DNA of 64,000 bases, taken from assembly GCF_000682735.1 (NCBI RefSeq), contig NZ_AWFD01000036.1, forward strand, positions 1 to 64,000, given 5' to 3'. This document shows positions 43,586-51,979 of the stretch, one piece after another. This DNA comes from Hyphomonas sp. CY54-11-8. GTDB taxonomy: Bacteria > Pseudomonadota > Alphaproteobacteria > Caulobacterales > Hyphomonadaceae. The notes below the pieces were generated by a model, which saw nothing but the letters and a program-made list of their open reading frames with translations, ran no database searches and was not told the origin of the DNA. The stretch's first letter is position 1. Every line of letters begins with the position of its first letter. The translations under genes and the position numbers were made by a program.

Positions 43586-44943
43586 CTTGCCGAACCACGG
43601 AATGCATCGAGCGTTCGCTGATAAGGTCCAAGGCCGGTCAGGCACAGGACAAATCCAATCGCTGCGATGGGCGTGCAGGCCAATGACAAGGCATAGGGCA
43701 GTGCCTCATCGCTCTTGAAGACAAAGTCTGTCGCCAGCGCCACAATTGTCGGACCCAGACCAATGCCGAACAGTCCGCCAATCAGAAGATAAATCGCAAT
43801 TGCCTGGCCGCGCATACGGTTTGGCGTAATCTCCTGAACCACCGCGGGAGCAGCCGCCTGCGCAATCGCTGCTCCGCCGACGAGACAGCCAAGCATCAGA
43901 AGTGTCGTTTGCGGTGTTGGCCCGAGCGGCCACAGCGCAGCCATCGGCAACAGGATAACCCAGCCGACCAGCGTCACACGAAGGCGAGCGGCCTTGACGT
44001 TCCTGGCTCTCCAACGATCAGACAGAAAGGCGCTGATCAAGGTTCCGATCAGGCCCGACACAGCAATCATCATACCGAGTGTGAATCCGATCTCGACGCG
44101 CTGCATGTCGAACCGGCGTTCGAACAGGGCCGGCGCCCAGGCCAAGGCACCATAGCCGACAACGGCAATTGTGGCCGGGTAAACCAGTACACGTGCATAT
44201 GTTGAAATGTTTCGGCGCAGATAGGAGACAAACTCCGCGATTGATCCTTGCTTCGCTCTCATTTCAAGGGCCGCATCATCGCGCCGCTTCGGTTCCTTGA
44301 CCGCCAGGAGCGTCGCAACAAGAACAAACCCGGGGGCACCGGCAACCAGGAACGCGACGCGCCATTGGTCCATGTGCCCAATCCCCGGCAAAAAGACGCC
44401 GGAAGGATCAACCAGTTTGAAGATGAGCCCGCCGAGCAGAAGCGATGCGCCTGAACCAATCGCTAACGAGACATAGTAGACACCGAGCGCGCGCCCCCGC
44501 CTGTCCGGCGCGACATAGTCCGAAATGATGGAATAGGCCGCCGGTGCAAGTACGGCTTCGCCGATGCCGACCCCGACCCGACAAATCAACAGATCCCTGA
44601 AGCTGCCGGCGAAGCCGGACGCGATCGTCATCGCACTCCAGACAATCAGGCCAAATACGATCAGGTTGCGCCGGTGCGTGCGATCAACCAGGCGACCAAG
44701 CGGTATGCCCGCCAATGTATAAACAAGGGCAAACGCGTAGCCCTGCAGAAAACTAAATCCGGTATCCGAAATACCGAATTCGGCGCGAATAGGCTGTACG
44801 AGCAGCGCGGGCAATTGACGGTCGAGCTGGGAAAACAGCGTGACGGCAAACAGCACGGCAACGACGAACCAGCCATAGGCTTGGGATGGATAGGCCTCGT
44901 TCGGTTCCATGGATTGCTGTTGACTGATCTTGGGATCACGCAT
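43582..44943 (-). CDS. MFS transporter (third of the island)
   Basis: A 453-residue membrane protein with about twelve helices. The start segment AYGWFVVAVLFAVTLFSQLDRQLPALLVQPIRAEF and the loop GRLVDRTHRRNLIVFG show it is a spinster/ACS-type carrier, similar in type to the transporter at 5.7 kb. The ATG at 44943 has no strong ribosome site. It is probably a downstream partner of the SDR at 45.0-45.9 kb, 88 bases away. It is a candidate importer or exporter of a pathway acid. Confidence 0.83.
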   Translation of the reverse strand: MRDPKISQQQSMEPNEAYPSQAYGWFVVAVLFAVTLFSQLDRQLPALLVQPIRAEFGISDTGFSFLQGYAFALVYTLAGIPLGRLVDRTHRRNLIVFGLIVWSAMTIASGFAGSFRDLLICRVGVGIGEAVLAPAAYSIISDYVAPDRRGRALGVYYVSLAIGSGASLLLGGLIFKLVDPSGVFLPGIGHMDQWRVAFLVAGAPGFVLVATLLAVKEPKRRDDAALEMRAKQGSIAEFVSYLRRNISTYARVLVYPATIAVVGYGALAWAPALFERRFDMQRVEIGFTLGMMIAVSGLIGTLISAFLSDRWRARNVKAARLRVTLVGWVILLPMAALWPLGPTPQTTLLMLGCLVGGAAIAQAAAPAVVQEITPNRMRGQAIAIYLLIGGLFGIGLGPTIVALATDFVFKSDEALPYALSLACTPIAAIGFVLCLTGLGPYQRTLDAFRGSAS

Positions 44944-45031
44944 GCCTATCTCCAGGCAGGGTGCATCGCGAATCGGGCATTCGGCAAGGTTCTCAATGTT
45001 GGAAGAAATTGTCTGTCGTCACCTGCGGGGC

Positions 45032-45859
45032 TTACATCTCGTTGAGACCGGACCGGGACATGAAGTTGATCATGTCGTTCATGGTCGGCGTATGCGCGGA
45101 AAAACCACCATCGGCGACGATCGTTTGTCCCGTGATTGCAGAGGCGGCATCGCTTGCCAAAAACGCGACAACATCAGCAATGTGCCTGGGCTCGAGCTTG
45201 TAGGGCACGAGATTGTGCCTCACCAGAATATCGACGACTTCCGGCAGAGTTGATTTGGAGGCGTCCTGCGGCGGCAAATAGCCAATCTGGACGGCATTCG
45301 CCCGTACACCGCGCTTGCCATATTGTGCAGCCAGCGACTTGGCGAGCATCATCAGGGCAGCTTTCGACGCTGCATAGGCCGAACGGGTAATTTCGCCCTG
45401 AAAGCCCATGCCCGAGGAAGCCAGCACGATACTTCCAGCTTTGCGTTCCAGCATGTCCGGGAGCACATGCTTGCAGCACAACATCGCGCCCTTGAGATTG
45501 ACCGCCATCGCCCGGTCCCAGATCTCAGGATCCATCGAGATAACGTCGCGGTCGTGCTGCTGCATTTCAAGATCAAGGGCGGCCGCATTCGCGTAAAGAA
45601 TATCGACCCTGCCGAAAACATCCTTCGCTTCATCGACCATCGCCTTGACCGAAGCCTCGTCGACCACGTCAACCTGTACGGCGTGCGCTTCAAGACCGTC
45701 GGAGTTCAGGCCTTCTGCGACCTTCCGCGCAGCATCAATACTGATGTCGGCAATCACGACCTTGGCGCCCATGTCACCAAGAGCTAGCGCTGATGCTCGG
45801 CCAATACCGCCCGCCCCGCCGGTTATAACTGCCACGCGCCCCAGAAGGCTGTTCGCCAT
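45032..45859 (-). CDS. Short-chain dehydrogenase/reductase
   Basis: A 275-residue classical SDR. ATG 45859 follows GGGAGG; the upstream frame to 45883 lacks a site. It has VITGGAGGIGRASALALG, a variant NAA motif (ILYANAAALDL), and catalytic SAYAASKAALM. It resembles 3-oxoacyl/alcohol dehydrogenases of catabolic clusters. It lies behind operator copy 10 on the minus strand, divergent from the long amidohydrolase, so both would respond to the same regulator. Confidence 0.87.
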   Translation of the reverse strand: MANSLLGRVAVITGGAGGIGRASALALGDMGAKVVIADISIDAARKVAEGLNSDGLEAHAVQVDVVDEASVKAMVDEAKDVFGRVDILYANAAALDLEMQQHDRDVISMDPEIWDRAMAVNLKGAMLCCKHVLPDMLERKAGSIVLASSGMGFQGEITRSAYAASKAALMMLAKSLAAQYGKRGVRANAVQIGYLPPQDASKSTLPEVVDILVRHNLVPYKLEPRHIADVVAFLASDAASAITGQTIVADGGFSAHTPTMNDMINFMSRSGLNEM

Positions 45860-45919
45860 AATATTCCTCCCTGTCTTCCGCACCCATCAAACCTGATTTT
45901 GACAAGTTAGCAGAAAATA

Positions 45920-45952
45920 TGTATTGAACACTATATGCTTTTTTGTATAAAA
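45920..45952 (+). promoter_or_regulatory. Island operator/promoter element, copy 10 (divergent)
   Basis: TATTGAACACTA (45922-45933) and TTGTATAAAA (45943-45952), with TTGAAC and TATAAA 16-17 bases apart, lie between the SDR and the amidohydrolase operon. A long A/T-rich stretch follows. Confidence 0.6.
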
Positions 45953-46049
45953 AACTATATGACATCTCACGCGGATCGCAACAGGTTTTTGAGTATCCGA
46001 TTGTGAACGTGACGAGGGACCCGGACAAAATCCTCTGGAGGAGACAGAC

Positions 46050-47354
46050 ATGAATATGGAAGACATGATTCTTGTGAGCGTGGACGATCATGCGATCGAG
46101 CCACGAGGCGCCTTTGACCGGCACATGCCGGCAAAATTCAAAGGCCAGGCTCCCCAGAACAAGAATATTGATGGCCGGGATGTCTGGGTCTTCGACGGCA
46201 AGGCCTGGGGCTATATGGGGCTCAATTCAGTCGTGGGGCGTCCAAAAGAAGAATACGGAATGGAACCTCTGAGCTACGACCACATGCGGTCAGGCACACA
46301 CAATGTGAAGGACCGCGTGGACGATATGAATGCCAATGGCATTCTCGGGTCCCTCTGTTTTCCGACGTTTCCTGGCTTCGCAGGCCAGAAATTTCAGGCC
46401 CACCCCAACCGCGAGCTCTCACTCGCTGCGCTGCAAGCTTATAATGACTGGCATGTCGAGGACTGGTGCGGCGCCGCACCGGGCCGCTTCATTCCGATGA
46501 TTATGGTGCCCATGTGGGATATTCAGGCCGCCGTTGCTGAAGTGAAGCGTCATGTGAAAAATGGTGTTCACGCCATCACCTTCCCGGACAATCCAGCCAT
46601 GCTGGATTATCCGTCCATCCACAATGAATACTGGGATCCGCTCTGGAAGGTCTGCGCCGACAACAAGGTCGTGATCAACTGCCATATCGGCACCGGGACA
46701 CACGCGCCGCACGCATCTGATGAATCGCCGATTGACGCATGGATCACTTCGATGCCGATTTCGATCGCCAATTCGGCGGCCGACTGGATCTGGGGACCGA
46801 TGTGGAAGAAATATCCGGACCTGCGCATGGCCCTATCCGAAGGCAGCATCGGCTGGATTCCCTATCTGTTGGAGCGCGCGGATTTCACTACGGCGCACCA
46901 CGAAGCCTGGACCCATGCCAGCTTTGACGGTGAAAAGCCGAGTGACGTGTTCAAACGTCACATCATTACCTGTTTCATCGAGGACAAGTTTGGCCTGCAT
47001 AATCTCGAATACATGAACGAAGATATGGTTTGTTGGGAGTGTGACTATCCGCACTCTGACTGTACCTGGCCGTATTCGCCAGAGTCGGCTTGGGATAGTG
47101 TAAGTCACCTGACAGACGAGCAGATCAACAAGGTCACTCACCTGAACACCATGCGCGAGTATTCCTATGATCCGTTCAGCATTTTTGAACGGGCGGAATG
47201 CACGGTCGGTGCCCTGCGTCGGAAAGCTGCGCACGTTATCATCGAACCGCGAAGCCTTGGCGGCGCCAAGCCTGAAGGTCAGGGAGAGCGGATCGTCACC
47301 TCTGGTGATATCAACAGGATGTTTGCGGCAGCAAGTGCAGAGTCGGCACTCTAG
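46050..47354 (+). CDS. Amidohydrolase-family protein (long form)
   Basis: A 434-residue TIM-barrel protein preceded by TGGAGGAGA. The N-terminal metal motif is altered (VSVDDHAIEP, a DxHxxE type) as in a subgroup of amidohydrolase_2 proteins. The other ligand regions are visible: NCHIGTG, ALSEGSIGW and the late CDYPHSDCTWPYSPE. It is about 75 residues longer than the enzyme at 36.1 kb. Such proteins occur repeatedly in steroid and aromatic clusters, and hydrolysis or decarboxylation of a ring-derived intermediate is likely. It heads the beta-oxidation operon. Confidence 0.86.
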   Translation: MNMEDMILVSVDDHAIEPRGAFDRHMPAKFKGQAPQNKNIDGRDVWVFDGKAWGYMGLNSVVGRPKEEYGMEPLSYDHMRSGTHNVKDRVDDMNANGILGSLCFPTFPGFAGQKFQAHPNRELSLAALQAYNDWHVEDWCGAAPGRFIPMIMVPMWDIQAAVAEVKRHVKNGVHAITFPDNPAMLDYPSIHNEYWDPLWKVCADNKVVINCHIGTGTHAPHASDESPIDAWITSMPISIANSAADWIWGPMWKKYPDLRMALSEGSIGWIPYLLERADFTTAHHEAWTHASFDGEKPSDVFKRHIITCFIEDKFGLHNLEYMNEDMVCWECDYPHSDCTWPYSPESAWDSVSHLTDEQINKVTHLNTMREYSYDPFSIFERAECTVGALRRKAAHVIIEPRSLGGAKPEGQGERIVTSGDINRMFAAASAESAL

Positions 47355-47385
47355 GACTTTCGTACCACGAGCAAACGAGAGGAAC

Positions 47386-47406
47386 CCGGCGCAGTCCTTG
47401 CGCCGG
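47386..47406 (+). terminator. Intercistronic stem-loop
   Basis: CCGGCGCA (47386-47393) and TGCGCCGG (47399-47406) pair over a 5-base loop, with an outer CGTACC/GGTACG pairing (47361, 47417). No T run follows, so it may be an mRNA-processing or attenuating structure rather than a full terminator. Confidence 0.45.
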
Positions 47407-47482
47407 ATTCCCACAGGGTACGAGCGACAAACATGCCGCGTCCGGCCTCTTCCCCTTGAACAGCCGAAGAACAGGTTCGAAC

Positions 47483-48253
47483 ATGACAATAGGCATTGAG
47501 CGATTTGATGGGGTCGCACTTCTGGAACTTCGCCGGCCGGATCAGATGAACGCAATCAACGATGCGATGCGGACCGGCGTGCCTAGGGCCTTGCGAGACC
47601 TTGATAGTGATCCGGATGTTCGGGCGATTATCGTCGCTGGAAGCGGAACCCGCGGGTTTTGTGTCGGAGCCGATATCAAGGAGTTCCGTGAAAAGGAAAG
47701 TGCCATCGATTTCAGGAAACGGCAGAAAGCCTCAGCCTGGATCGAATCCTTTGACACCGTATCCAAACCTCTAGTCGCGGCCCTGCATGGATACTGCTTC
47801 GGAGGCGGAATCGAGATCGCGCTCGCCTGCGATATTCGAATTGCATCGAAAGACGCCATTTTTGCCTTGCCCGAAGTCAATCTCGGACTGATCCCCGGCG
47901 GGGGAGGCACGCAAAGACTGCCACGCATTGTCGGCGCCGGCCGCGCCCTCGATATCCTGATGACCGGAGACCGGATCTCAGCTGAAGAGGCCTACCGGAT
48001 CGGTCTGGTCACGAGACTCAGCGAAGACCAAGAGAGCCTTCGCACGGACGCGCTGACGCTGGCGGCAAAACTTGCCGAAAAACCGCCAACGGCACTCGCC
48101 TATGTCAAAGAAACCGTACGCTCGGGCGGCGAACTTCCATTGAAGGCCGGCCTCGGTCTGGAACGGGACCTTTTCGCCCTACTCATGGATTCGGACGAAC
48201 GCAGGGAAGCCGCCCTCGCATTCAAGGAAAAACGAAAGCCGAATTTCAGTTGA
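47483..48253 (+). CDS. Enoyl-CoA hydratase/isomerase
   Basis: A 256-residue crotonase. The start at 47483 (MTIGIERFDGVALLEL) matches the family; a longer frame lacks a site. Oxyanion-hole residues occur in FCVGADIKEF, and both catalytic glutamates are present, in GGGIEIALACD and LPEVNLGLIPGGGGTQ. It should hydrate a 2-enoyl-CoA to the 3-hydroxyacyl-CoA. The next genes encode the following two steps of beta-oxidation, forming a coherent set. Confidence 0.92.
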   Translation: MTIGIERFDGVALLELRRPDQMNAINDAMRTGVPRALRDLDSDPDVRAIIVAGSGTRGFCVGADIKEFREKESAIDFRKRQKASAWIESFDTVSKPLVAALHGYCFGGGIEIALACDIRIASKDAIFALPEVNLGLIPGGGGTQRLPRIVGAGRALDILMTGDRISAEEAYRIGLVTRLSEDQESLRTDALTLAAKLAEKPPTALAYVKETVRSGGELPLKAGLGLERDLFALLMDSDERREAALAFKEKRKPNFS

Positions 48254-48302
48254 TTCCTGCAAGGACAATCGATGGCTACGGAATAGGAGAGGAATACATC
48301 AA

Positions 48303-49211
48303 ATGACTGACACCGCGGGCACGACGGTCACCGTTGCAGGAGCCGGCCTCATGGGAACCGGGATAGCGCATGTCTTCGCGCAGGCCGGATACAAGACCCA
48401 CCTTTTCGACATTTCAAAGTCGGCCCTGGAAAAAGCCCGGGACAATATCGAGAAGAACCTGGCAGGCGGCGTTAAACGCGGCAAACTTGACGAAGCGACG
48501 GCGCAAAAGGCGCTCGAAAACATCTCACTGCATGACGGCCTTACCAATGCGGCGAAGGATGCAGCCCTGTTCATTGAAACGGTTGCGGAAAAGCTTGATC
48601 TCAAACAATCCATAATCTGTGAGGCAGAGAAAGTCGTCCGGCCGGATGCTCCGCTTGCCACCAACACTTCTGCCTTGTCAGTGACAGAAATCGGCACCGC
48701 GACATCAGACCCTTCGCGCGTTATCGGAATGCATTTTTTCAATCCCGTTCACATCATGAAACTGGTGGAGATTGTCGTCGGGATTTCGACCTCTCAAGAA
48801 ACCATTTCCAGAACGCGGGCTTTTTCAGATGCGATCAGCAAGTCGTCGATACTTGTCAATGAAGCGCCTGGTCTGACAACGAGCCGGATGTCTGCCATGC
48901 TCGGCAATGAGGCCATGTGGATGCTGCAGGAAGGTACAGCCTCCGCTGAAGACATCGACACAGCGCTCAAGCTCGGCCTCAACCACCCCATGGGCCCCCT
49001 CGAACTCGGAGATCTGACAGGATGGGACACGCGTCTGTCGGCGCTTCGGTACCTACACTCAACTCTCGGCGACAAGTTCCGTCCCTGTCCGCTTATCATC
49101 AAGATGGTCGCCGCCGGCCGCTTTGGCCGGAAGGTCGGGCACGGCGTGTACAAGTATGAGAACGGACAGAAAGTATCAGGATCCGGCCTCAAGGGGAGCA
49201 TGCTTCCATGA
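48303..49211 (+). CDS. 3-hydroxyacyl-CoA dehydrogenase
   Basis: A 302-residue protein with the N-terminal NAD domain (VAGAGLMGTGIAHVFAQAG). It contains NTSALSVTEIG and the catalytic-His segment IGMHFFNPVHIMKLVE, followed by the C-terminal dimerisation domain NHPMGPLELGDLTGWDT. It oxidises a 3-hydroxyacyl-CoA with NAD. The length is that of single-domain PaaH/HbdA-type enzymes rather than FadB fusions. The thiolase start overlaps its stop by 4 bases (ATGA). Confidence 0.94.
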   Translation: MTDTAGTTVTVAGAGLMGTGIAHVFAQAGYKTHLFDISKSALEKARDNIEKNLAGGVKRGKLDEATAQKALENISLHDGLTNAAKDAALFIETVAEKLDLKQSIICEAEKVVRPDAPLATNTSALSVTEIGTATSDPSRVIGMHFFNPVHIMKLVEIVVGISTSQETISRTRAFSDAISKSSILVNEAPGLTTSRMSAMLGNEAMWMLQEGTASAEDIDTALKLGLNHPMGPLELGDLTGWDTRLSALRYLHSTLGDKFRPCPLIIKMVAAGRFGRKVGHGVYKYENGQKVSGSGLKGSMLP

Positions 49212-50380
49212 CGCCCGCATATATTGTGGACGCCAAACGAACCCCGTCCGGGCGCCGGAGAGGAAGCTTCTCGTCAGTGCGAGGCGATCATCTCGGAGCC
49301 GTGGTGCTTCAGAGCCTGGTGTCCGAGACAGGCATTGACGCTGGCAGGATCGATGATGTCATCTTCGGCAATGTCACGCAAATCGGAGAGCAATCAGCCA
49401 ATGTGGCGAGAACCGCTCTTCTATCGGCGGCTTGGCCCGCATCTGTGCCGGGCCTGACCATTGATCGCAAATGCGGCTCTGCAGAAGTCGCGGTCCACAT
49501 CGCAGCGGGCTTCATTGCGGCCGGAAGCGGCAACCTGATGGTCGCAGGTGGCGTTGAGAATATGACCCGGGTACCCATGGGCTCAAACCGAGACCTTCAT
49601 GGCGATGCCATCGGCTTCAAGATTCTCGACCAGTACGACATCGTGAATCAGGGCGAAGCGGCCGAGCGGATTGCGGACAAATGGGCAATCAGCAGACACG
49701 AGCTCGATGCGTTTTCTGTCGAAAGCCAGAAGCGCGCTGGCGCGGCGGCCGCAAACGGATGGTTTGATCGCGAAATCGTTCCGGTAGACCTCGCCCAGTG
49801 GGCCGAAAAAGACGCAGACCTGACAGGGCTTTCCCGGCTCAAGGTCGACGAAACGATCCGTGTCGACACGAGCGTGGAAAAACTCGCGTCCCTGAAAACC
49901 AGTTTCCGGGAAGACGGAAGGATCACCGCCGGCAATTCCTCCCAGATTTCCGACGGTGCGGCCGGCATTCTGATTGCCTCGGAGATAGCAATTCAGACTC
50001 ACGGATTGACGCCCCGCGCCCGCATCAGGGCGTTCACATCTGTCGGCTCCGACCCAAAACTCGTGCTCACCGGGCCACTAAATGCTACACGCTCCGTTCT
50101 CGAGAAGGCAAGCCTTACGCTTGAGGACATTGATCTGTTCGAAGTGAATGAAGCGTTTGCCTCGGTTCCGATCATGTGGATGAGAGAATTCGGCATTTCT
50201 CATGAAAAACTGAACGTGAATGGCGGCGCGATCGCGCTCGGCCATCCCTTGGGAGCATCCGGGGCCCGCGTCATGACCACCTTGCTGCATGAGCTCGAAA
50301 GACGAGACCTGACATTCGGAATGCAAACTTTCTGCTGCAATGGCGGAATGGGCACTGCCTGCATCATTGAGCGAGTTTAA
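49208..50380 (+). CDS. Acetyl-CoA acyltransferase (3-ketoacyl-CoA thiolase)
   Basis: A 390-residue thiolase with an intact nucleophile C89 ([11 protein letters not shown]), [16 protein letters not shown] for the His site, and a late Cys in [10 protein letters not shown]. It cleaves a 3-oxoacyl-CoA with CoA. Unlike the thiolase-like protein at 4-5 kb, all catalytic residues are present, so this one performs real thiolysis. It overlaps the dehydrogenase stop by 4 bases. Confidence 0.94.
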   Translation: MTPAYIVDAKRTPSGRRRGSFSSVRGDHLGAVVLQSLVSETGIDAGRIDDVIFGNVTQIGEQSANVARTALLSAAWPASVPGLTIDRKCGSAEVAVHIAAGFIAAGSGNLMVAGGVENMTRVPMGSNRDLHGDAIGFKILDQYDIVNQGEAAERIADKWAISRHELDAFSVESQKRAGAAAANGWFDREIVPVDLAQWAEKDADLTGLSRLKVDETIRVDTSVEKLASLKTSFREDGRITAGNSSQISDGAAGILIASEIAIQTHGLTPRARIRAFTSVGSDPKLVLTGPLNATRSVLEKASLTLEDIDLFEVNEAFASVPIMWMREFGISHEKLNVNGGAIALGHPLGASGARVMTTLLHELERRDLTFGMQTFCCNGGMGTACIIERV

Positions 50381-50434
50381 GCTCGGCCCGACCGCCAACG
50401 GGAGTCAAAGGTCGCTGTCGAACAGGAGTATTCA

Positions 50435-51106
50435 ATGACAGTAATTGTGACGGGCGCTGCAGGTGTTCTAGGCGGTGCGGTGTGCAAACACCTCACGACG
50501 CAGAAGCAGCAGGTTATTGGGGTGGATCTTGTGGCTCCAGGGAATGATCTTAAGGGGCTCAAATCGATCATCGTTGGCGTCGACCTGACAAAGACCGAAG
50601 CGGTTGAGGCCGCCATTGCTCGACACATTTCCCCAGACGAAGAGATCGACGGTCTGGTGAACATTGCCGGTGGCTTTGTCTGGATCCCAACGCGCGATGC
50701 AGACACGGAGACTTGGGCCAAAATGCACGCCATGAATTTTCAGACCACATTGAATATGACCCGTGCCGTTTTGCCCAGGCTTAAACCCGGGCGAGGATCC
50801 ATCGTGAATATCGGTGCATTCGCCGCGTTGAGGGCTGGCACAGGAATGGGACCTTATACTGCCTCTAAAGCTGCCGTTGCGAAGCTTACAGAGGCGCTGT
50901 CTGAAGAACTCAAGGCAGATCGAATTCGCGTAAACGCTATCCTTCCATCCATCATTGATACGCCAGCTAATCGAAAAGACATGCCCGACGCCGATTTCGC
51001 TTCCTGGGTTCGACCTCAAGAAATCGCCGAGGCAATCGGCTTTCTCCTATCTCCGAAGGCGAGTGGAGTTACCGGCGCACTTTTACCAGTTGTCGGGCGT
51101 GTCTAG
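50435..51106 (+). CDS. Short-chain dehydrogenase/reductase
   Basis: A 223-residue compact SDR with VIVTGAAGVLGGAVCKHL and the catalytic YTASK. The NNAG position reads NIAG. It is short but complete at both ends. It probably follows the thiolase in the operon (54-base gap). The gene lies next to decayed material, so it may be the last intact member of the island. Confidence 0.85.
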   Translation: MTVIVTGAAGVLGGAVCKHLTTQKQQVIGVDLVAPGNDLKGLKSIIVGVDLTKTEAVEAAIARHISPDEEIDGLVNIAGGFVWIPTRDADTETWAKMHAMNFQTTLNMTRAVLPRLKPGRGSIVNIGAFAALRAGTGMGPYTASKAAVAKLTEALSEELKADRIRVNAILPSIIDTPANRKDMPDADFASWVRPQEIAEAIGFLLSPKASGVTGALLPVVGRV

Positions 51107-51194
51107 TTTGGAAAAAAGATGGCCCGAGCTGAGATCGATTGTGCCCACCCGGGTGTTTTCAGACGAATGGATTGAAGTGAGTTTCTTGAGACTT

Positions 51195-51495
51195 CGGATC
51201 CTTCAGAATCTCGAAACCGTCAGCTTTCGTCGTCAGGTCGAAATTGAATATGGTGACACTCTTTCCTGTGGCGCACTGATCAACGCGACCGGCTCGCAGT
51301 CGGTACCCGGTGGCTGTGCCTGCGCAACCTGCCACGTCAATGTCGATGAAGCATTCATGGAAAAGGTTGACCGGCCGGTAGACATGGAACAGTCCAGGCT
51401 CGATTTCGCTAAGAATGTTTAGGCCATCCTGCCAGAACATTGTTTGGGACGATCTTGACGGTCTGGAGGTCACCACACCGGATAGCCAACACTAG
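51195..51495 (+). pseudogene. Decayed [2Fe-2S] ferredoxin gene
   Basis: The sequence shows VEIEYGDTLSCGALINATGSQ, then PGGCACATCHVNVDEAF and LDFAKNV before a stop at 51422. The next frame continues RPSCQNIVWDDLDGLEVTTPDSQ to a stop at 51495, which is the normal C-terminus of P450-type ferredoxins. Two lesions are visible. The first cluster cysteine (usually ECGG) is Pro with one residue missing, and a frameshift lies near 51420. The upstream part is also poorly matched, so the 5' boundary is approximate. A role as P450 partner in an ancestor of the island is inference. Confidence 0.7.
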
Positions 51496-51556
51496 CTGGC
51501 GGGATATAACAGTACGGCGCACTACAATGATCGCAATCAATTCCGAGGTGAAGTCG

Positions 51557-51973
51557 ATGAGCACCATGAAAGAAATTCTTGACCGTCATCGGAACCGGCA
51601 GAGAGATCTTCTCCCGATACTTCACGATGTTCAGCGCCGATTTGGCCATATCAGCGAAGACGCAATGCGCGAAATTGCTGAACACCTGAATTTGACGCGG
51701 GCCGAAATCTACGGCGTCGTCACCTTCTACCATGACTTCCGCCTGCAGCCTGATAAAAAGAACCGCGTCAAGGTTTGTCACTCCGAAGCCTGCCAGGCGC
51801 GTGGCCTGAACGCGCTGCTTGCCCAAGTTGGGAATGAATTTCTTGATGCCATCGAGCCGGTCTATTGCCTTGGCTTGTGCTCGGCTGGGCCGGCCGCACT
51901 CACAAACGAAGGAATGGTTTGCGCACGGCTTGATGCAACTAAACTCGAAAACCTGATCGGCGGCCGGAAATGA
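51557..51973 (+). CDS. fdsG: NuoE/FdsG-like [2Fe-2S] subunit (formate dehydrogenase gamma type)
   Basis: A 138-residue thioredoxin-like [2Fe-2S] protein. Ligands are C-x4-C (CHSEAC) and C-x3-C (CLGLC), the NuoE/FdsG pattern. Start MSTMKEILDRHRNRQRDLLPIL and LNLTRAEIYGVVTFYHDFR agree with the FdsG subunit of soluble NAD-dependent formate dehydrogenase. In the usual operon fdsB (NuoF-like), fdsA and fdsC/D follow. Here an IS3-family element begins just after the stop, so the partner genes are missing and the subunit is an orphan, probably without function. An alternative is a NADH-dehydrogenase-like fragment. Confidence 0.85.
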   Translation: MSTMKEILDRHRNRQRDLLPILHDVQRRFGHISEDAMREIAEHLNLTRAEIYGVVTFYHDFRLQPDKKNRVKVCHSEACQARGLNALLAQVGNEFLDAIEPVYCLGLCSAGPAALTNEGMVCARLDATKLENLIGGRK

Positions 51974-51979
51974 GAATGG

